Source: an uncultured Pelagibacteraceae bacterium
GTDB lineage: Bacteria > Pseudomonadota > Alphaproteobacteria > Pelagibacterales > Pelagibacteraceae
Direction of reading: 5' to 3'
Assembly (NCBI GenBank): GCA_902598825.1
Contig: CACKDD010000003.1
Span: 1-64,000 of the forward strand
DNA: 64,000 bases
This document shows positions 48,812 through 58,848 of this stretch, piece after piece (positions within the stretch are counted from its first letter, which is position 1; each line of letters opens with the position of its first letter). Below the pieces are notes generated by a model that was not told the DNA's origin, ran no database searches, and saw nothing but the letters and a program-made list of their open reading frames with translations. Position numbers and translations under genes: made by a program.

Positions 48812-49359
48812 TGAATAAAATATTCTTGATGCTCTCATTTTTTATGGGAGTTGTTGTTTTAGCTTCTAATTATTTAGTTCAATTTCCAATTAAATATTAT
48901 GGCCTAGAAGAAATATTGACTTATGGTGCATTTAGTTACCCAATTGCTTTCCTAATCACTGATCTTGCTAATAGATCCTATGGCAAGAAAGCTGCTAGAA
49001 AAATTGTTTATATTGGTTTTGCTATAGGAATTAGTTTTACTCTTTTGTTTTCAACAAATTTCGCAGATTTAATATCTTTAAGAATTGCCATAGGTTCAGG
49101 TACTGCATTTTTAACAGCACAGTTGTTAGATGTTCAAATATTCGATAAACTTAGAAAAAGAGACTGGTTTATTGCTCCATTAACATCTTCACTTATTGGA
49201 TCTACAGTTGATACTTTTCTATTTTTCTCAATATCCTTTTATGCAACAGGAATACCTTGGGTTACACTTGCATTTGGAGATTTAGCAGTCAAGATTTTAG
49301 TGGCATTAACAATGCTAATTCCATTTAGATTTCTTCTAAAAACATTTAGGCCTGTATAG
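48811..49359 (+). CDS. Queuosine precursor transporter, YhhQ/VUT family
   Basis: Multi-TM; AFSYPIAFLITDLANRSYGKKAARKIVYIGFA; SLIGSTVDTFLFFSISF. Confidence 0.87.
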   Translation: MNKIFLMLSFFMGVVVLASNYLVQFPIKYYGLEEILTYGAFSYPIAFLITDLANRSYGKKAARKIVYIGFAIGISFTLLFSTNFADLISLRIAIGSGTAFLTAQLLDVQIFDKLRKRDWFIAPLTSSLIGSTVDTFLFFSISFYATGIPWVTLAFGDLAVKILVALTMLIPFRFLLKTFRPV

Positions 49360-49361
49360 TT

Positions 49362-50237
49362 TTAGTAGAAATATTTATAAGTTAATATTTTATATGCTAG
49401 TTTTGCTACTAAAAAATTATAAGAGTTGAAACCTTTTATTGGTGCAAGTTCATTTATATCTGCTCCAACTATGTTGGAATTTTTAGCAGCTATTCTTATT
49501 ATATCTAAAGTTTCATCCCAAAACAATCCACCTGGCTCTGGTGTACCAGTAGCAGGCATAATGCTTGAGTCAAAACCATCAACATCAAAAGTTAGATAAA
49601 CAGTTTTATTCTTTATTAATTTTTTGAATTTTTGCAAACTCCAATTTGCTTTATCTTTAGCCCAAAATAAATTTATTCTCGATCTATTTTTTTTCAGAAA
49701 TGGGATTTCACTTTGAGAAATATTTCTAATTCCAAATGAAATTACAGAAACATTCTTATAGTCCAAACATCTTCTGATTGCTGAAGCATGGGAAAATTTA
49801 TTTCCATTATAACTATCTCTTAAATCTGCATGAGCATCGAAATGTAAAATACAAATTTTTTTATATTCTTTTACAAATGGCTCAATACATCCAGGTGTAA
49901 TTGAATGTTCTCCACCAAAGGTCATAGGAAAAAGTTTTTTATTTAAGATTTCTTTATTTAAACTGGCTATTTTTTTTAGAGCTTTATTTATATTTCTATC
50001 AATCTTAAAAGGTTTTAATGTCTTAATTCCAATTTTTTTATAAGGTTCACAATTCAATTCTTCATCATATAATTCTACTTGATGAGAGGCTTTAATTATT
50101 TCTTTCGGACCATTTTTTGTGCCTCCACCATAGCTCACAGTTTTTTCAAGACCAAAAGGGACTATTACTACTCGCTCTCGAAAATTGAACTTATTATCAA
50201 CTCCTAAAAAACCTTTTTTATTTGATAAATATTTCAA
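49362..50237 (-). CDS. speB: Ureohydrolase, agmatinase-like
   Basis: FGGEHSITPG; HFDAHADLRDSYNGNKFSHASAIRR; LTFDVDGFDSSIMPATGTPEPGG; TTG at 50237, 4 nt after the upstream stop, proposed as start instead of 50315. Confidence 0.85.
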   Translation of the reverse strand: MKYLSNKKGFLGVDNKFNFRERVVIVPFGLEKTVSYGGGTKNGPKEIIKASHQVELYDEELNCEPYKKIGIKTLKPFKIDRNINKALKKIASLNKEILNKKLFPMTFGGEHSITPGCIEPFVKEYKKICILHFDAHADLRDSYNGNKFSHASAIRRCLDYKNVSVISFGIRNISQSEIPFLKKNRSRINLFWAKDKANWSLQKFKKLIKNKTVYLTFDVDGFDSSIMPATGTPEPGGLFWDETLDIIRIAAKNSNIVGADINELAPIKGFNSYNFLVAKLAYKILTYKYFY

Positions 50238-50241
50238 GTTA

Positions 50242-51285
50242 CTATCCAAATATTTTTGAAAAATTTTTTCTTTCTCTATTTTTCCACTCAGCCCTATGAT
50301 AGGCATCACTAGCAATTAATGGAAGTACACTTGTAGCTTCTGCAAAAACCATTTGTTCTTTAGTTACATTAACTTTACCCCAAGAACTAGCTTCTTTTAA
50401 AGTTGAACTACTACAAGCTCCATCTCTAGAATCAGCTACAGTGATTTGTACAGCATATTTATGCATATCAACTTCTTTACCTAAAAGCTCAGCACATATC
50501 ACTGTATCTTGAATAAAATTTTTTGGCACCCCTCCACCAATCATAAATAAACCAGAACCTTTCGATTGGATTTTAATTTCAGTTAATTCTCTAAATTCTC
50601 TTATCGAGTCAATTGTCATATGTTTTTTTGGATTTTTTTCTTGATGAATTACTAATCCAAAACCTGCACTAGAGTCAGTGAAAGCAGGGCAAAATATGGG
50701 AACATTATTGTCATATGCTGTTTCAATTAAAGAGTCTTTTTTAACAGAGTTTTTTTTTAAATACTTGCCCATTTCATGTATGAATTCTCTTGAAGTATAA
50801 CTTCTAGGCTCCAAATTATCTGCTATTTCAGAAATTTTTTTATCACAAATTTGTAACTCTTCTTCATCGATATAAGTGTCATAAATTCTATCAATGTAGT
50901 TTTTTCTTAGTTCAGTATCATCTTGAAATTGGGATCCTCTATAATGCTTGAAGCCCAAAGCTTCAAAAAAATCCATATCTATTATTGATGCTCCAGTCGC
51001 AACAATAGCATCTACCATATTGTATTTTACAAGATCTTTATAGATGTTCATACATCCAGCTGCAGAAGTAGAACCAGCCAAAGTTAAAAATATCGTACAC
51101 TCTTTATCTCTTAACATTTCATTATATATATTTGCTGCATTAGCAGTTTCTCTAGATACAAATGACATTTTTTCCATAGATGAAATAATCTTTCTAGCAT
51201 CGAAAGATGTAATATCTATATGCTCTACAGGATTTTTTAAAAAATCTTTCTTACTATTATGACCAAAGCTTTTATTCTTTGACAT
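50242..51285 (-). CDS. Deoxyhypusine-synthase-like protein, predicted polyamine (e.g. homospermidine) biosynthesis
   Basis: DAIVATGASIIDMD; FCPAFTDSSAGFG; MIGGGVPKNFIQDT; EASSWGKV retains the WGK catalytic-Lys motif. Confidence 0.85.
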   Translation of the reverse strand: MSKNKSFGHNSKKDFLKNPVEHIDITSFDARKIISSMEKMSFVSRETANAANIYNEMLRDKECTIFLTLAGSTSAAGCMNIYKDLVKYNMVDAIVATGASIIDMDFFEALGFKHYRGSQFQDDTELRKNYIDRIYDTYIDEEELQICDKKISEIADNLEPRSYTSREFIHEMGKYLKKNSVKKDSLIETAYDNNVPIFCPAFTDSSAGFGLVIHQEKNPKKHMTIDSIREFRELTEIKIQSKGSGLFMIGGGVPKNFIQDTVICAELLGKEVDMHKYAVQITVADSRDGACSSSTLKEASSWGKVNVTKEQMVFAEATSVLPLIASDAYHRAEWKNRERKNFSKIFG

Positions 51286-52469
51286 TAAGCAACCAACGTT
51301 GCTTTATTAATCTCTTTATCATAAAGAGTCATGATAGGTTTGTCTTCAACTTCATAAATTTCATCTGAAAAAAATCCATTAAATTGAGTTCTAAAGGTTA
51401 AACCATAAGCACCTAATTGACCTAATTCTATATAATCATTTTCCTTAATATTATTTGGAAGAAGGAAAGGACCTTTCATATAATCCATGCTATCACAAGT
51501 TGGACCATAAAAATCAAAAGCAGTTAATTTCTTTGAAATAATTTTGTTAGAATTATCTTTTATCATTTTAGATGGGAAAACTATATTTGGAGTACCTGCA
51601 TCAAAAAGTGTTCCATATGTTCCATCATTTATATAAAGCTTTTGTTTTTTTTTAAGGTCAACTCTTACTATAGTTGAACCACTTTCAGCAACCAAAGCTC
51701 TTCCAGGCTCACAAATAATTTCTGGCATATTATCTAATTTCAAATTATCTAAACTTCTTTTAATTTCTTTTAAGTAATTATCTAGAGATTGAGGAATTAA
51801 ATCTGGATATATTGTTGGGAAACCCCCACCTACATTAATGTAGTTAGGAATAATTTTTGTTTTCTTAATTATATTTTCTATTTCAGCAATACCTTTAGTA
51901 TAAGAGATTGGATGCATACACTGTGATCCAACATGAAAACTTAATCCAATTTTATTTGAATTTTGTTTTACTAGTCTTAATAATCCTGAAGCCTCAGAAC
52001 TTAAAGAACCAAATTTTTTAGATAAATCTATTTCAGCATGTTCATTTGATACTGCAACTCTTACAAATAATTCAAGATCTTTAGCATTATTAGTACTTTC
52101 AATAATTTTTATTAATTCATCTTTTGTATCTAAAGCAAATGTTTTAATACCATACTTTAAATAAGCCTCTTTAATACTTTCTCTACTCTTAACTGTGTGC
52201 ATATAAGAACATTTAGCAGTTTGGCTAAATTTTCTTACTGCTTTTATTTCTGCTATAGAGGCCACATCAAATTGGTCTATTCCACTTTTTATTAGAGTTT
52301 TAATAACTTCCTCATGAGGATTAGTTTTAACTGCATATAAAATTTTTCCTGGAAATTTTTTTTGAAAGTAATTTGAGGCAGAAAGAATAGAATTCTTTCT
52401 GATACAATAAACTGGCTTATCAGGTCTCAGTTGATTTACTAATTCTTCAACTGATTTAAATTTTTGCAT
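51285..52469 (-). CDS. PLP-dependent ornithine/lysine (fold III) decarboxylase
   Basis: FPGKILYAVKTNPHEEVIKTL (PLP Lys), FDVASIAEI, SFHVGSQCMHP, CEPGRALVAESG, GPTCDSMDYM. Confidence 0.9.
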   Translation of the reverse strand: MQKFKSVEELVNQLRPDKPVYCIRKNSILSASNYFQKKFPGKILYAVKTNPHEEVIKTLIKSGIDQFDVASIAEIKAVRKFSQTAKCSYMHTVKSRESIKEAYLKYGIKTFALDTKDELIKIIESTNNAKDLELFVRVAVSNEHAEIDLSKKFGSLSSEASGLLRLVKQNSNKIGLSFHVGSQCMHPISYTKGIAEIENIIKKTKIIPNYINVGGGFPTIYPDLIPQSLDNYLKEIKRSLDNLKLDNMPEIICEPGRALVAESGSTIVRVDLKKKQKLYINDGTYGTLFDAGTPNIVFPSKMIKDNSNKIISKKLTAFDFYGPTCDSMDYMKGPFLLPNNIKENDYIELGQLGAYGLTFRTQFNGFFSDEIYEVEDKPIMTLYDKEINKATLVA

Positions 52470-52575
52470 TAAAAATGCCCCCCAAAAAAATTTAACAAAA
52501 AAAAGTCTTTTAATTAATTAAAAAACTTTAGTATTTGCAGCAATTAATTGAATAGTTGCTTAATGTAAAGCAAAT
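52470..52575 (-). promoter_or_regulatory. Candidate structured leader of the polyamine operon
   Basis: Reverse-strand RNA has 14-bp pairing AAAGUUUUUUAAUU/AAUUAAAAGACUUU (52502-52529) followed by a U-tract, then GGGGGG about 8 nt before the ATG. Confidence 0.4.
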
Positions 52576-52618
52576 AATTTCCTATTGAATTGTGGAAAAA
52601 AGTATCCATATATGTGTT

Positions 52619-53182
52619 ATGAAAAATGAAGCACCACTTCAAAATTTAGCTGATTTTGAGAATAAATCACTGTTAATAGTCGACGACGACAACCCTTTTA
52701 GGGAAAGATTAGCTAGGGCTATGGAAAAGAAGGGTTTTGAGGTCATTCAAGCAGAGGGTGTACAAAAAGGGATAGATTCCGTTAAAGCTAAGAAACCTGG
52801 TTTTGCTGTAGTTGATTTAAGATTGGCAGATGGCAATGGATTAGAAGTTGTCAAAGAAATACAAACATCTAATTCAGATAGCAGAATTATCATGTTAACT
52901 GGTTATGGAAACATACCTACAGCAGTTGCTGCTATTAAAGAGGGTGCAATTGATTATCTAGCTAAACCAGCAGATGCTGAAGATGTAGAAAAAGCTTTAT
53001 TAGCTGATCCATCAAAAAAAGCTGCTCCACCTGAAAATCCAATGTCAGCAGATAGAGTTAAGTGGGAACATATTCATAGAGTATTTGAGCTATGTAATCG
53101 GAATGTATCTGAGACAGCAAGAAGACTTAAAATGCATAGAAGAACCCTGCAAAGAATTCTCTCAAAAAGATCTCCTAAATAA
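52619..53182 (+). CDS. regA: RegA/ActR/PrrA-family response regulator
   Basis: LLIVDDDNPFRERLARAMEKKGFEV; FAVVDLRLADGNGLEVV; C-terminal Fis-type HTH NVSETARRLKMHRRTLQRILSKRSP; ATG 52619 preferred over GTG 52592. Confidence 0.92.
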   Translation: MKNEAPLQNLADFENKSLLIVDDDNPFRERLARAMEKKGFEVIQAEGVQKGIDSVKAKKPGFAVVDLRLADGNGLEVVKEIQTSNSDSRIIMLTGYGNIPTAVAAIKEGAIDYLAKPADAEDVEKALLADPSKKAAPPENPMSADRVKWEHIHRVFELCNRNVSETARRLKMHRRTLQRILSKRSPK

Positions 53183-53726
53183 ATTTTCTTAATTTTAAAA
53201 GTTTTTTAGCTAAAACAGTTAAAAGTGCTATCTTTGTAAATTCAGCTATTATAAATGGTGTAACACCTAATTGTACTAGTGGCTTATCCCATCCAATAAG
53301 TATTCCCAACCAAACAACACCCAAGATATATATTGTTGAGACTGATAAAATTAATTTAGATAAAATCATGAAATAATTATCTTTGGTTGTTATAAAAGAC
53401 GCCAAAAAACACGCAGACATAAATCCTATTAAATAACCCATAGTTGGACCGGTAAAGTAAATTAAACCCACTCCTCTTTCAGGAGAGTTGGAAAAAACAG
53501 GTATCCCAGCAATGCCCTCAATTAAATACAAACCGACAGTAGCAATAGCTATTTTATACCCAAAGCTAATCCCTAAAAATAATACAACAAATGTTTGCAT
53601 AGTCATTGGCACAGGGTAGAAAGGAATTTTAATTTTTGCTGAAATAGCTAGAATTATTGACCCAAAAAAAATAACAAGTAGTGATTTAATTATTTGTGAT
53701 TGAGTATTTTGCTTTATAAGTTCCAT
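53175..53726 (-). CDS. bioY: Biotin transporter BioY
   Basis: KIPFYPVPMTMQTFVVLFLGISFGYKIAIATVGLYLIEGIAGIPVFS; GPTMGYLIGFMSACFL; start probably at the internal ATG 53726 rather than 53750. Confidence 0.92.
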   Translation of the reverse strand: MELIKQNTQSQIIKSLLVIFFGSIILAISAKIKIPFYPVPMTMQTFVVLFLGISFGYKIAIATVGLYLIEGIAGIPVFSNSPERGVGLIYFTGPTMGYLIGFMSACFLASFITTKDNYFMILSKLILSVSTIYILGVVWLGILIGWDKPLVQLGVTPFIIAEFTKIALLTVLAKKLLKLRKFI

Positions 53727-53772
53727 AAAAAATAATACTCTTATTTCCATCTATAATCTATATTAATTTTTA

Positions 53773-56547
53773 ATGAGTAAAATTCAAAAAACAGATCATT
53801 TTTATCTTATTGATGGATCAGGATATATATTTAGAGCTTATTATGCATTACCTCCTTTAACAAGAAAGAGTGATGGATTACCAACAGGAGCGGTCAGTGG
53901 CTTTTGTAGTATGTTATTCAAACTTCTTGAAGACTCAAAATCAAATGAAAATAAACATAAACCGACTCATTTTGCAGTAATTTTTGACTCGGCTAGAAAA
54001 ACTTTCAGAAATGAAATTTATAGTGACTATAAAGCTAATCGCTCAGAAGCACCAGATGATTTGGCTCCTCAGTTTGAATATATAAGAAAATCTGTATTAG
54101 CTTTTAATTTACCTTCAGTTGATCTTATTAATTATGAGGCTGATGACTTAATAGCAACATATGTAGACCAAATTTTAAAAAAAGGAGCAAAAGTTACAAT
54201 TGTTTCTTCTGATAAAGATCTAATGCAGTTATTTAAAAATGAGGTTCGAATTTTTGATCCAATGAAGAATAAATTTATTTCTGAAGAAGATGTTCAAAAT
54301 AAATTTGGTGTTGATCCGAGCAAAGTAGTTGATGTTCAAGCTTTAGCTGGAGATAGTAGCGATAATGTTCCAGGTGTTCCTGGGATAGGAGTGAAAACAG
54401 CAGCAGAATTAATTAATAAGTACGGTAATTTAGAAAAACTCTTAAAATCTGCTCATGAAATTAAGCAGAATAAAAGAAGAGAAACATTAATTGAAAATAA
54501 AGACAAAGCTTTAATTAGTAAACAACTGGTGACATTAAAACATGATGCTCCTGTCAACATAAATCTATCTGAGTTCAAATTAAAAGAAATAGACAAGGAA
54601 AAACTTTTTAAATTTTTGAGGGAGATGGAGTTTAATAGACTTCTTAGTTCAGCAATATCTAAATATGGAGAACCAGATTTAGAAGGTATTAGAAATGAAA
54701 ACATCTCTAAAAAAGCTCAGAATTCAATTAATAAAAAAAATTATCACTTAATTAAAGATCCAAAAGAAATTGATGATTGGATTAATGAAGCAGAGGAAGT
54801 TGGAGAGGTTGCTGTTGATACAGAAACAAGTTCTCTAGATCCACACCAAGCTGAATTAATTGGAGTTTCTTTGAGCTCTAAAATTGGTAAAGCATGCTAC
54901 ATACCATTAGGTCATAAGTCGCAAAAAAATTTAAATAAAGAATTAGTTTTAAAAAAATTAAAACCCTTACTTGAAGATTCTAGTATAAAAAAAATTGGTC
55001 AAAATATTAAATTTGATTTTATTGTTTTATTTAAACATGGAATCACCATTTCTACCATGGAGGATACAATGCTAATGTCTTATGTTTTAGATGCTGGAAA
55101 AAATAGACATAATATGGATTCATTATCAGAAATTCATTTAAATCATAAAACTATTGCATTTAAAGATCTGGTAGGAACTGGAAAAAAAGAAATTAATTTT
55201 AAGGATGTAGATGTAGAAAAAGCCAAAGATTATGCTGCTGAAGATGCTGATATAACTCTTAGATTATACAAAAAATTTCATAAAAGTCTTAAAGATGAGA
55301 AAATGGTAAATATTTACGAACTTTTTGAAAAACCAATGATAAAAATTTTAGCTTTTATGGAAATAGAAGGTATTAAAATAGATAATAAGTTTTTAAAAAT
55401 TTTATCGTCTAAATTTGAAAAAAAAATAGAGAAAATCCAAAAAGATGTTTTTAAAATATCAAAAAAAGAATTTAATATTGCGTCTCCAAAACAACTTGGA
55501 GAAATTTTATATAATGAACTGAAAATAGCAGATTTAAAAAAAACAAAAAAAGGTAGTTTTGCTACAAGCGCATCAGTGCTTGAAGATCTTGCTTTCAAAG
55601 GACATAAATTTCCTCAGTTAGTTTTAGATTGGAGGCAGGCTTCTAAATTAAAAAATACTTACTCAGACTCTCTTCCTGAGCATATTAATCCTTTTACAAA
55701 TAGGGTTCATACTTCATTTTTACTTGCTGCAACCACCACCGGTAGATTAGCATCAAGTGATCCTAATTTACAAAATATTCCAATTAAAAGTGAAGATGGC
55801 AGAGATATAAGAAAATCTTTTATTGCAGAAAAAGATAATGTTTTAATTTCTGCAGATTATAACCAAATTGAAATGAGAATTTTAGCAGATTTAGCTGATG
55901 TAAAAGAACTCAAAAAAGCATTTAAAAACAATGAAGACATTCATTCTCTAACTGCCAGTCAAATATTTAATACTGAAATTAAAAAAGTAGACCAAGATCA
56001 AAGAAGAAAAGCAAAAGCAATAAATTTTGGTATTATTTATGGAATATCTCAATATGGTTTAGCTAAACAAATAAATGTATCTAATTATGAAGCTGAAGAA
56101 TTTTTAAGTTCATATTTTGCCAAATTTCCTGAAATTAAAGTTTATATGGATCAAACTATCAAATTTTGTAGAAAAAATGGTTATGTAAATAATATCTTTG
56201 GAAGAAGATCACATTTTATAAATATTAATGATAAAAATTATAATGTAAGAAATTTTCAAGAACGAGCTGCTATTAATGCACCAATCCAGGGTTCAGCTTC
56301 TGAAATAATGAGATTAGCAATGATAAGATTAGAAAAAAGATTAAAAGAGCAAAAAAATCAAGATACCAAGATGCTTTTACAGATACATGATGAATTGATT
56401 TTTGAAACACCAAAATCGAGGGCTGAAAAAATAAGAAAAATAATAACTGAAGAAATGACAAGTGTAGTAAATAGTGACCAACATTCATTCTCTATTCCAT
56501 TAACTGTAGACTTAAATATTGGTGATAACTGGGGTTCACTTCACTAA
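53773..56547 (+). CDS. polA: DNA polymerase I with 5'-3' and 3'-5' exonuclease domains
   Basis: YLIDGSGYIFRAYYALPPL; VAVDTETSSLDPHQAELIGVS; ADYNQIEMRILADLA; RRKAKAINFGIIYG; LLQIHDELIFE. Confidence 0.97.
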   Translation: MSKIQKTDHFYLIDGSGYIFRAYYALPPLTRKSDGLPTGAVSGFCSMLFKLLEDSKSNENKHKPTHFAVIFDSARKTFRNEIYSDYKANRSEAPDDLAPQFEYIRKSVLAFNLPSVDLINYEADDLIATYVDQILKKGAKVTIVSSDKDLMQLFKNEVRIFDPMKNKFISEEDVQNKFGVDPSKVVDVQALAGDSSDNVPGVPGIGVKTAAELINKYGNLEKLLKSAHEIKQNKRRETLIENKDKALISKQLVTLKHDAPVNINLSEFKLKEIDKEKLFKFLREMEFNRLLSSAISKYGEPDLEGIRNENISKKAQNSINKKNYHLIKDPKEIDDWINEAEEVGEVAVDTETSSLDPHQAELIGVSLSSKIGKACYIPLGHKSQKNLNKELVLKKLKPLLEDSSIKKIGQNIKFDFIVLFKHGITISTMEDTMLMSYVLDAGKNRHNMDSLSEIHLNHKTIAFKDLVGTGKKEINFKDVDVEKAKDYAAEDADITLRLYKKFHKSLKDEKMVNIYELFEKPMIKILAFMEIEGIKIDNKFLKILSSKFEKKIEKIQKDVFKISKKEFNIASPKQLGEILYNELKIADLKKTKKGSFATSASVLEDLAFKGHKFPQLVLDWRQASKLKNTYSDSLPEHINPFTNRVHTSFLLAATTTGRLASSDPNLQNIPIKSEDGRDIRKSFIAEKDNVLISADYNQIEMRILADLADVKELKKAFKNNEDIHSLTASQIFNTEIKKVDQDQRRKAKAINFGIIYGISQYGLAKQINVSNYEAEEFLSSYFAKFPEIKVYMDQTIKFCRKNGYVNNIFGRRSHFININDKNYNVRNFQERAAINAPIQGSASEIMRLAMIRLEKRLKEQKNQDTKMLLQIHDELIFETPKSRAEKIRKIITEEMTSVVNSDQHSFSIPLTVDLNIGDNWGSLH

Positions 56548-56599
56548 TTTTAATTTGATTGCCCAAATTAGAACAATTTAGTATTTTTATAAGTATAGT

Positions 56600-57307
56600 A
56601 TGGACAAACAAACAATAGCTTTAATAGATGATGATAGAAACATACTAACAAGTTTAAGTATAGCTTTAGAGAAAGAAGGTTTTAAAGTACAAACCTACAT
56701 AGATGGGGAAAGTGCTTTAATAGGATTAACTAGAACACCGCCAGATTTAGCAATAATAGATATAAAGATGCCAAAAATGGATGGTGAAGAATTATTAAAA
56801 AAATTAAGAAAAAAAACTTCCTTACCAGTTATATTCTTAACTTCTAAAGATGATGAAATAGATGAACTGCTTGGTTTAAAATTAGGTGCAGACGATTTTG
56901 TAAAAAAGTCTGGGGGATTTTCTATTAAAGTATTAATTGAAAGAATTAGAGTCCAGCTTAGAAAAAAAGATACGAAAGATTTAATAGAAGAAAATAAAAG
57001 TATAATTTCTCATGGAAAATTGAAGCTCGATCCATCACAATTAGAATGTGAGTGGGATGGAAAACAACTTCCCGATAAATTAACTACAACAGAATTTTTA
57101 TTAGTGAAAGAATTAGCAAAAAGACCGGGAATTATTAAAGAAAGAGCACAATTAATGGATATAGCTTATAGGGAAGATACTGACATAGAAGATAGAACTA
57201 TTGATAGTCATGTTAAAAGAATAAGAAAAAAATTCAAAAAAGTTGATCCTGAATTTTCAGCTATAGAAACAAGATATGGAAGTGGATATAGGTGGAATGT
57301 TAGCTAA
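56600..57307 (+). CDS. chvI: OmpR-family response regulator, ChvI-like
   Basis: IALIDDDRNILTSLSIALEKEGF; LAIIDIKMPKMDGEELL; winged-helix DRTIDSHVKRIRKKFK.. ETRYGSGYRW. Confidence 0.88.
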   Translation: MDKQTIALIDDDRNILTSLSIALEKEGFKVQTYIDGESALIGLTRTPPDLAIIDIKMPKMDGEELLKKLRKKTSLPVIFLTSKDDEIDELLGLKLGADDFVKKSGGFSIKVLIERIRVQLRKKDTKDLIEENKSIISHGKLKLDPSQLECEWDGKQLPDKLTTTEFLLVKELAKRPGIIKERAQLMDIAYREDTDIEDRTIDSHVKRIRKKFKKVDPEFSAIETRYGSGYRWNVS

Positions 57308-58848
57308 TGTTCAGCAATCTTCTCAAAAATTTATCTATATTAAAAAAATTTTTATTCATTAATTTTATTTTTTTTACAATTATAGGTTTGTTTACATTTG
57401 CGTACATTAAAAATGTACAACCAAAATTAATTAAAAAAAAATCATCAAACCATATAGAAGTAATTAATAATACAATTGATAATTTAAATAGATTAGATGT
57501 CGAATTTGTTGAAGAAGATATAAGAAAATTTTTATTTTCAACAAGATTTCTTTTTCAAAATCTTGATAGAGTAATATTTTTTGATAAAGAACTCAATTTA
57601 GTTGGTGATACTGATACTTTAGATTTAGATCCAAGATCTTTTCAAAAAAGGTTAGATAAAATTGAATTGGAAATACTTAATCAAAAGAAGACAGAGGAAA
57701 TTACTGAAAAGAAAAATATTGATATAGGAACTGAGAACAGTGTTTCTTTAAAAGATATTTTATTTAATTATGCTGGATCAAAAAATTTTGGCACTCATTT
57801 TACCTTTACTCAAGAGGAATTTAATAAGTTTAATTTAATAACAATTAAAAATGTTATGAAAAATAGTCAGAATGTTGGCTTTCTGGCAATTACTGAGAAT
57901 GCCAATGATATTAAGGCGGCAATAGAGGAACGAGAAAGTTTTATTCTCAGAACAGCTATTGCTGTTGGTTTAGTAATATTGATTTTTTCATTTGTTTTGA
58001 ATAGATATTTTCTTAAACCAATTAAAAATTTAGTAAGTTATACAAAAACTATTAAAAATAAAAATCCTAGAACAACTAACATTGATACACTAAAACTTAG
58101 AAATGATGAGTTAGGACTATTATCAAATTCTTTAGATGATATGACATTAGAATTACAAAAAAGAATTTCACATGCAGAAAATTTCTCAACTGATCTTGTT
58201 CATGAAATAAGAAATCCTTTAGCATCTTTAAAAAGTGCTTCCGAAATTTTACACGATACTAGCGATGTAAATCAAAGAATTAAACTAATTGATATTTTAA
58301 GCCATGATGTACAAAGAATTGAGAGATTAATTACTGATTATTCTCAAATGTTAAAAGATGAAGTAGCACTAAGTAGAGAAAAAATAAAAGAAATAGACAT
58401 TGAACCAATTATAAAATCTGTAGTGGATGATTTTAACAATATTTATAAAATTAAAAGAGGAATTAATATCTCTTATGAAAATGATAGAAAAAAAAATTAC
58501 TTTATAAATGGAATAGAAAATCGAGTTGAGCAAATAGTTGCTAATCTGCTAGAAAATGCAATTTCATTTAGTGATGATAATAAAAAAGTGACTGTAAAAA
58601 TTGCAAAAACAGATGAAGATAAAGTGATCATTAATGTATTGGACCAAGGTGAGGGTTTCAAAGAAAAAGATACTAATAAAATATTTAGAAGATTTTACAG
58701 TAATAGACCGGATAAATTTGGACAACATTCTGGTCTAGGATTGAACATAGTTAAAAACTTGGTTGAATTGCACAATGCTTCAATCAAAGCTTCCAATAGA
58801 AAAGATCAAAAGGGTGCAAGTATGGAAATTATATTTCCTAAGGTATAA
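57307..58848 (+). CDS. chvG: Sensor histidine kinase, ChvG-like
   Basis: Two TMs and HAMP; H-box FSTDLVHEIRNPLASLKSA; NLLENAISFS; GLGLNIVKNLVELH. Confidence 0.88.
   Translation: MFSNLLKNLSILKKFLFINFIFFTIIGLFTFAYIKNVQPKLIKKKSSNHIEVINNTIDNLNRLDVEFVEEDIRKFLFSTRFLFQNLDRVIFFDKELNLVGDTDTLDLDPRSFQKRLDKIELEILNQKKTEEITEKKNIDIGTENSVSLKDILFNYAGSKNFGTHFTFTQEEFNKFNLITIKNVMKNSQNVGFLAITENANDIKAAIEERESFILRTAIAVGLVILIFSFVLNRYFLKPIKNLVSYTKTIKNKNPRTTNIDTLKLRNDELGLLSNSLDDMTLELQKRISHAENFSTDLVHEIRNPLASLKSASEILHDTSDVNQRIKLIDILSHDVQRIERLITDYSQMLKDEVALSREKIKEIDIEPIIKSVVDDFNNIYKIKRGINISYENDRKKNYFINGIENRVEQIVANLLENAISFSDDNKKVTVKIAKTDEDKVIINVLDQGEGFKEKDTNKIFRRFYSNRPDKFGQHSGLGLNIVKNLVELHNASIKASNRKDQKGASMEIIFPKV

Noticed and set aside
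50242-51285. DHS-like protein as a hypusine-modification enzyme
   Set aside because: No eIF5A substrate expected in bacteria and it is embedded in a polyamine operon, so a polyamine role is more likely.
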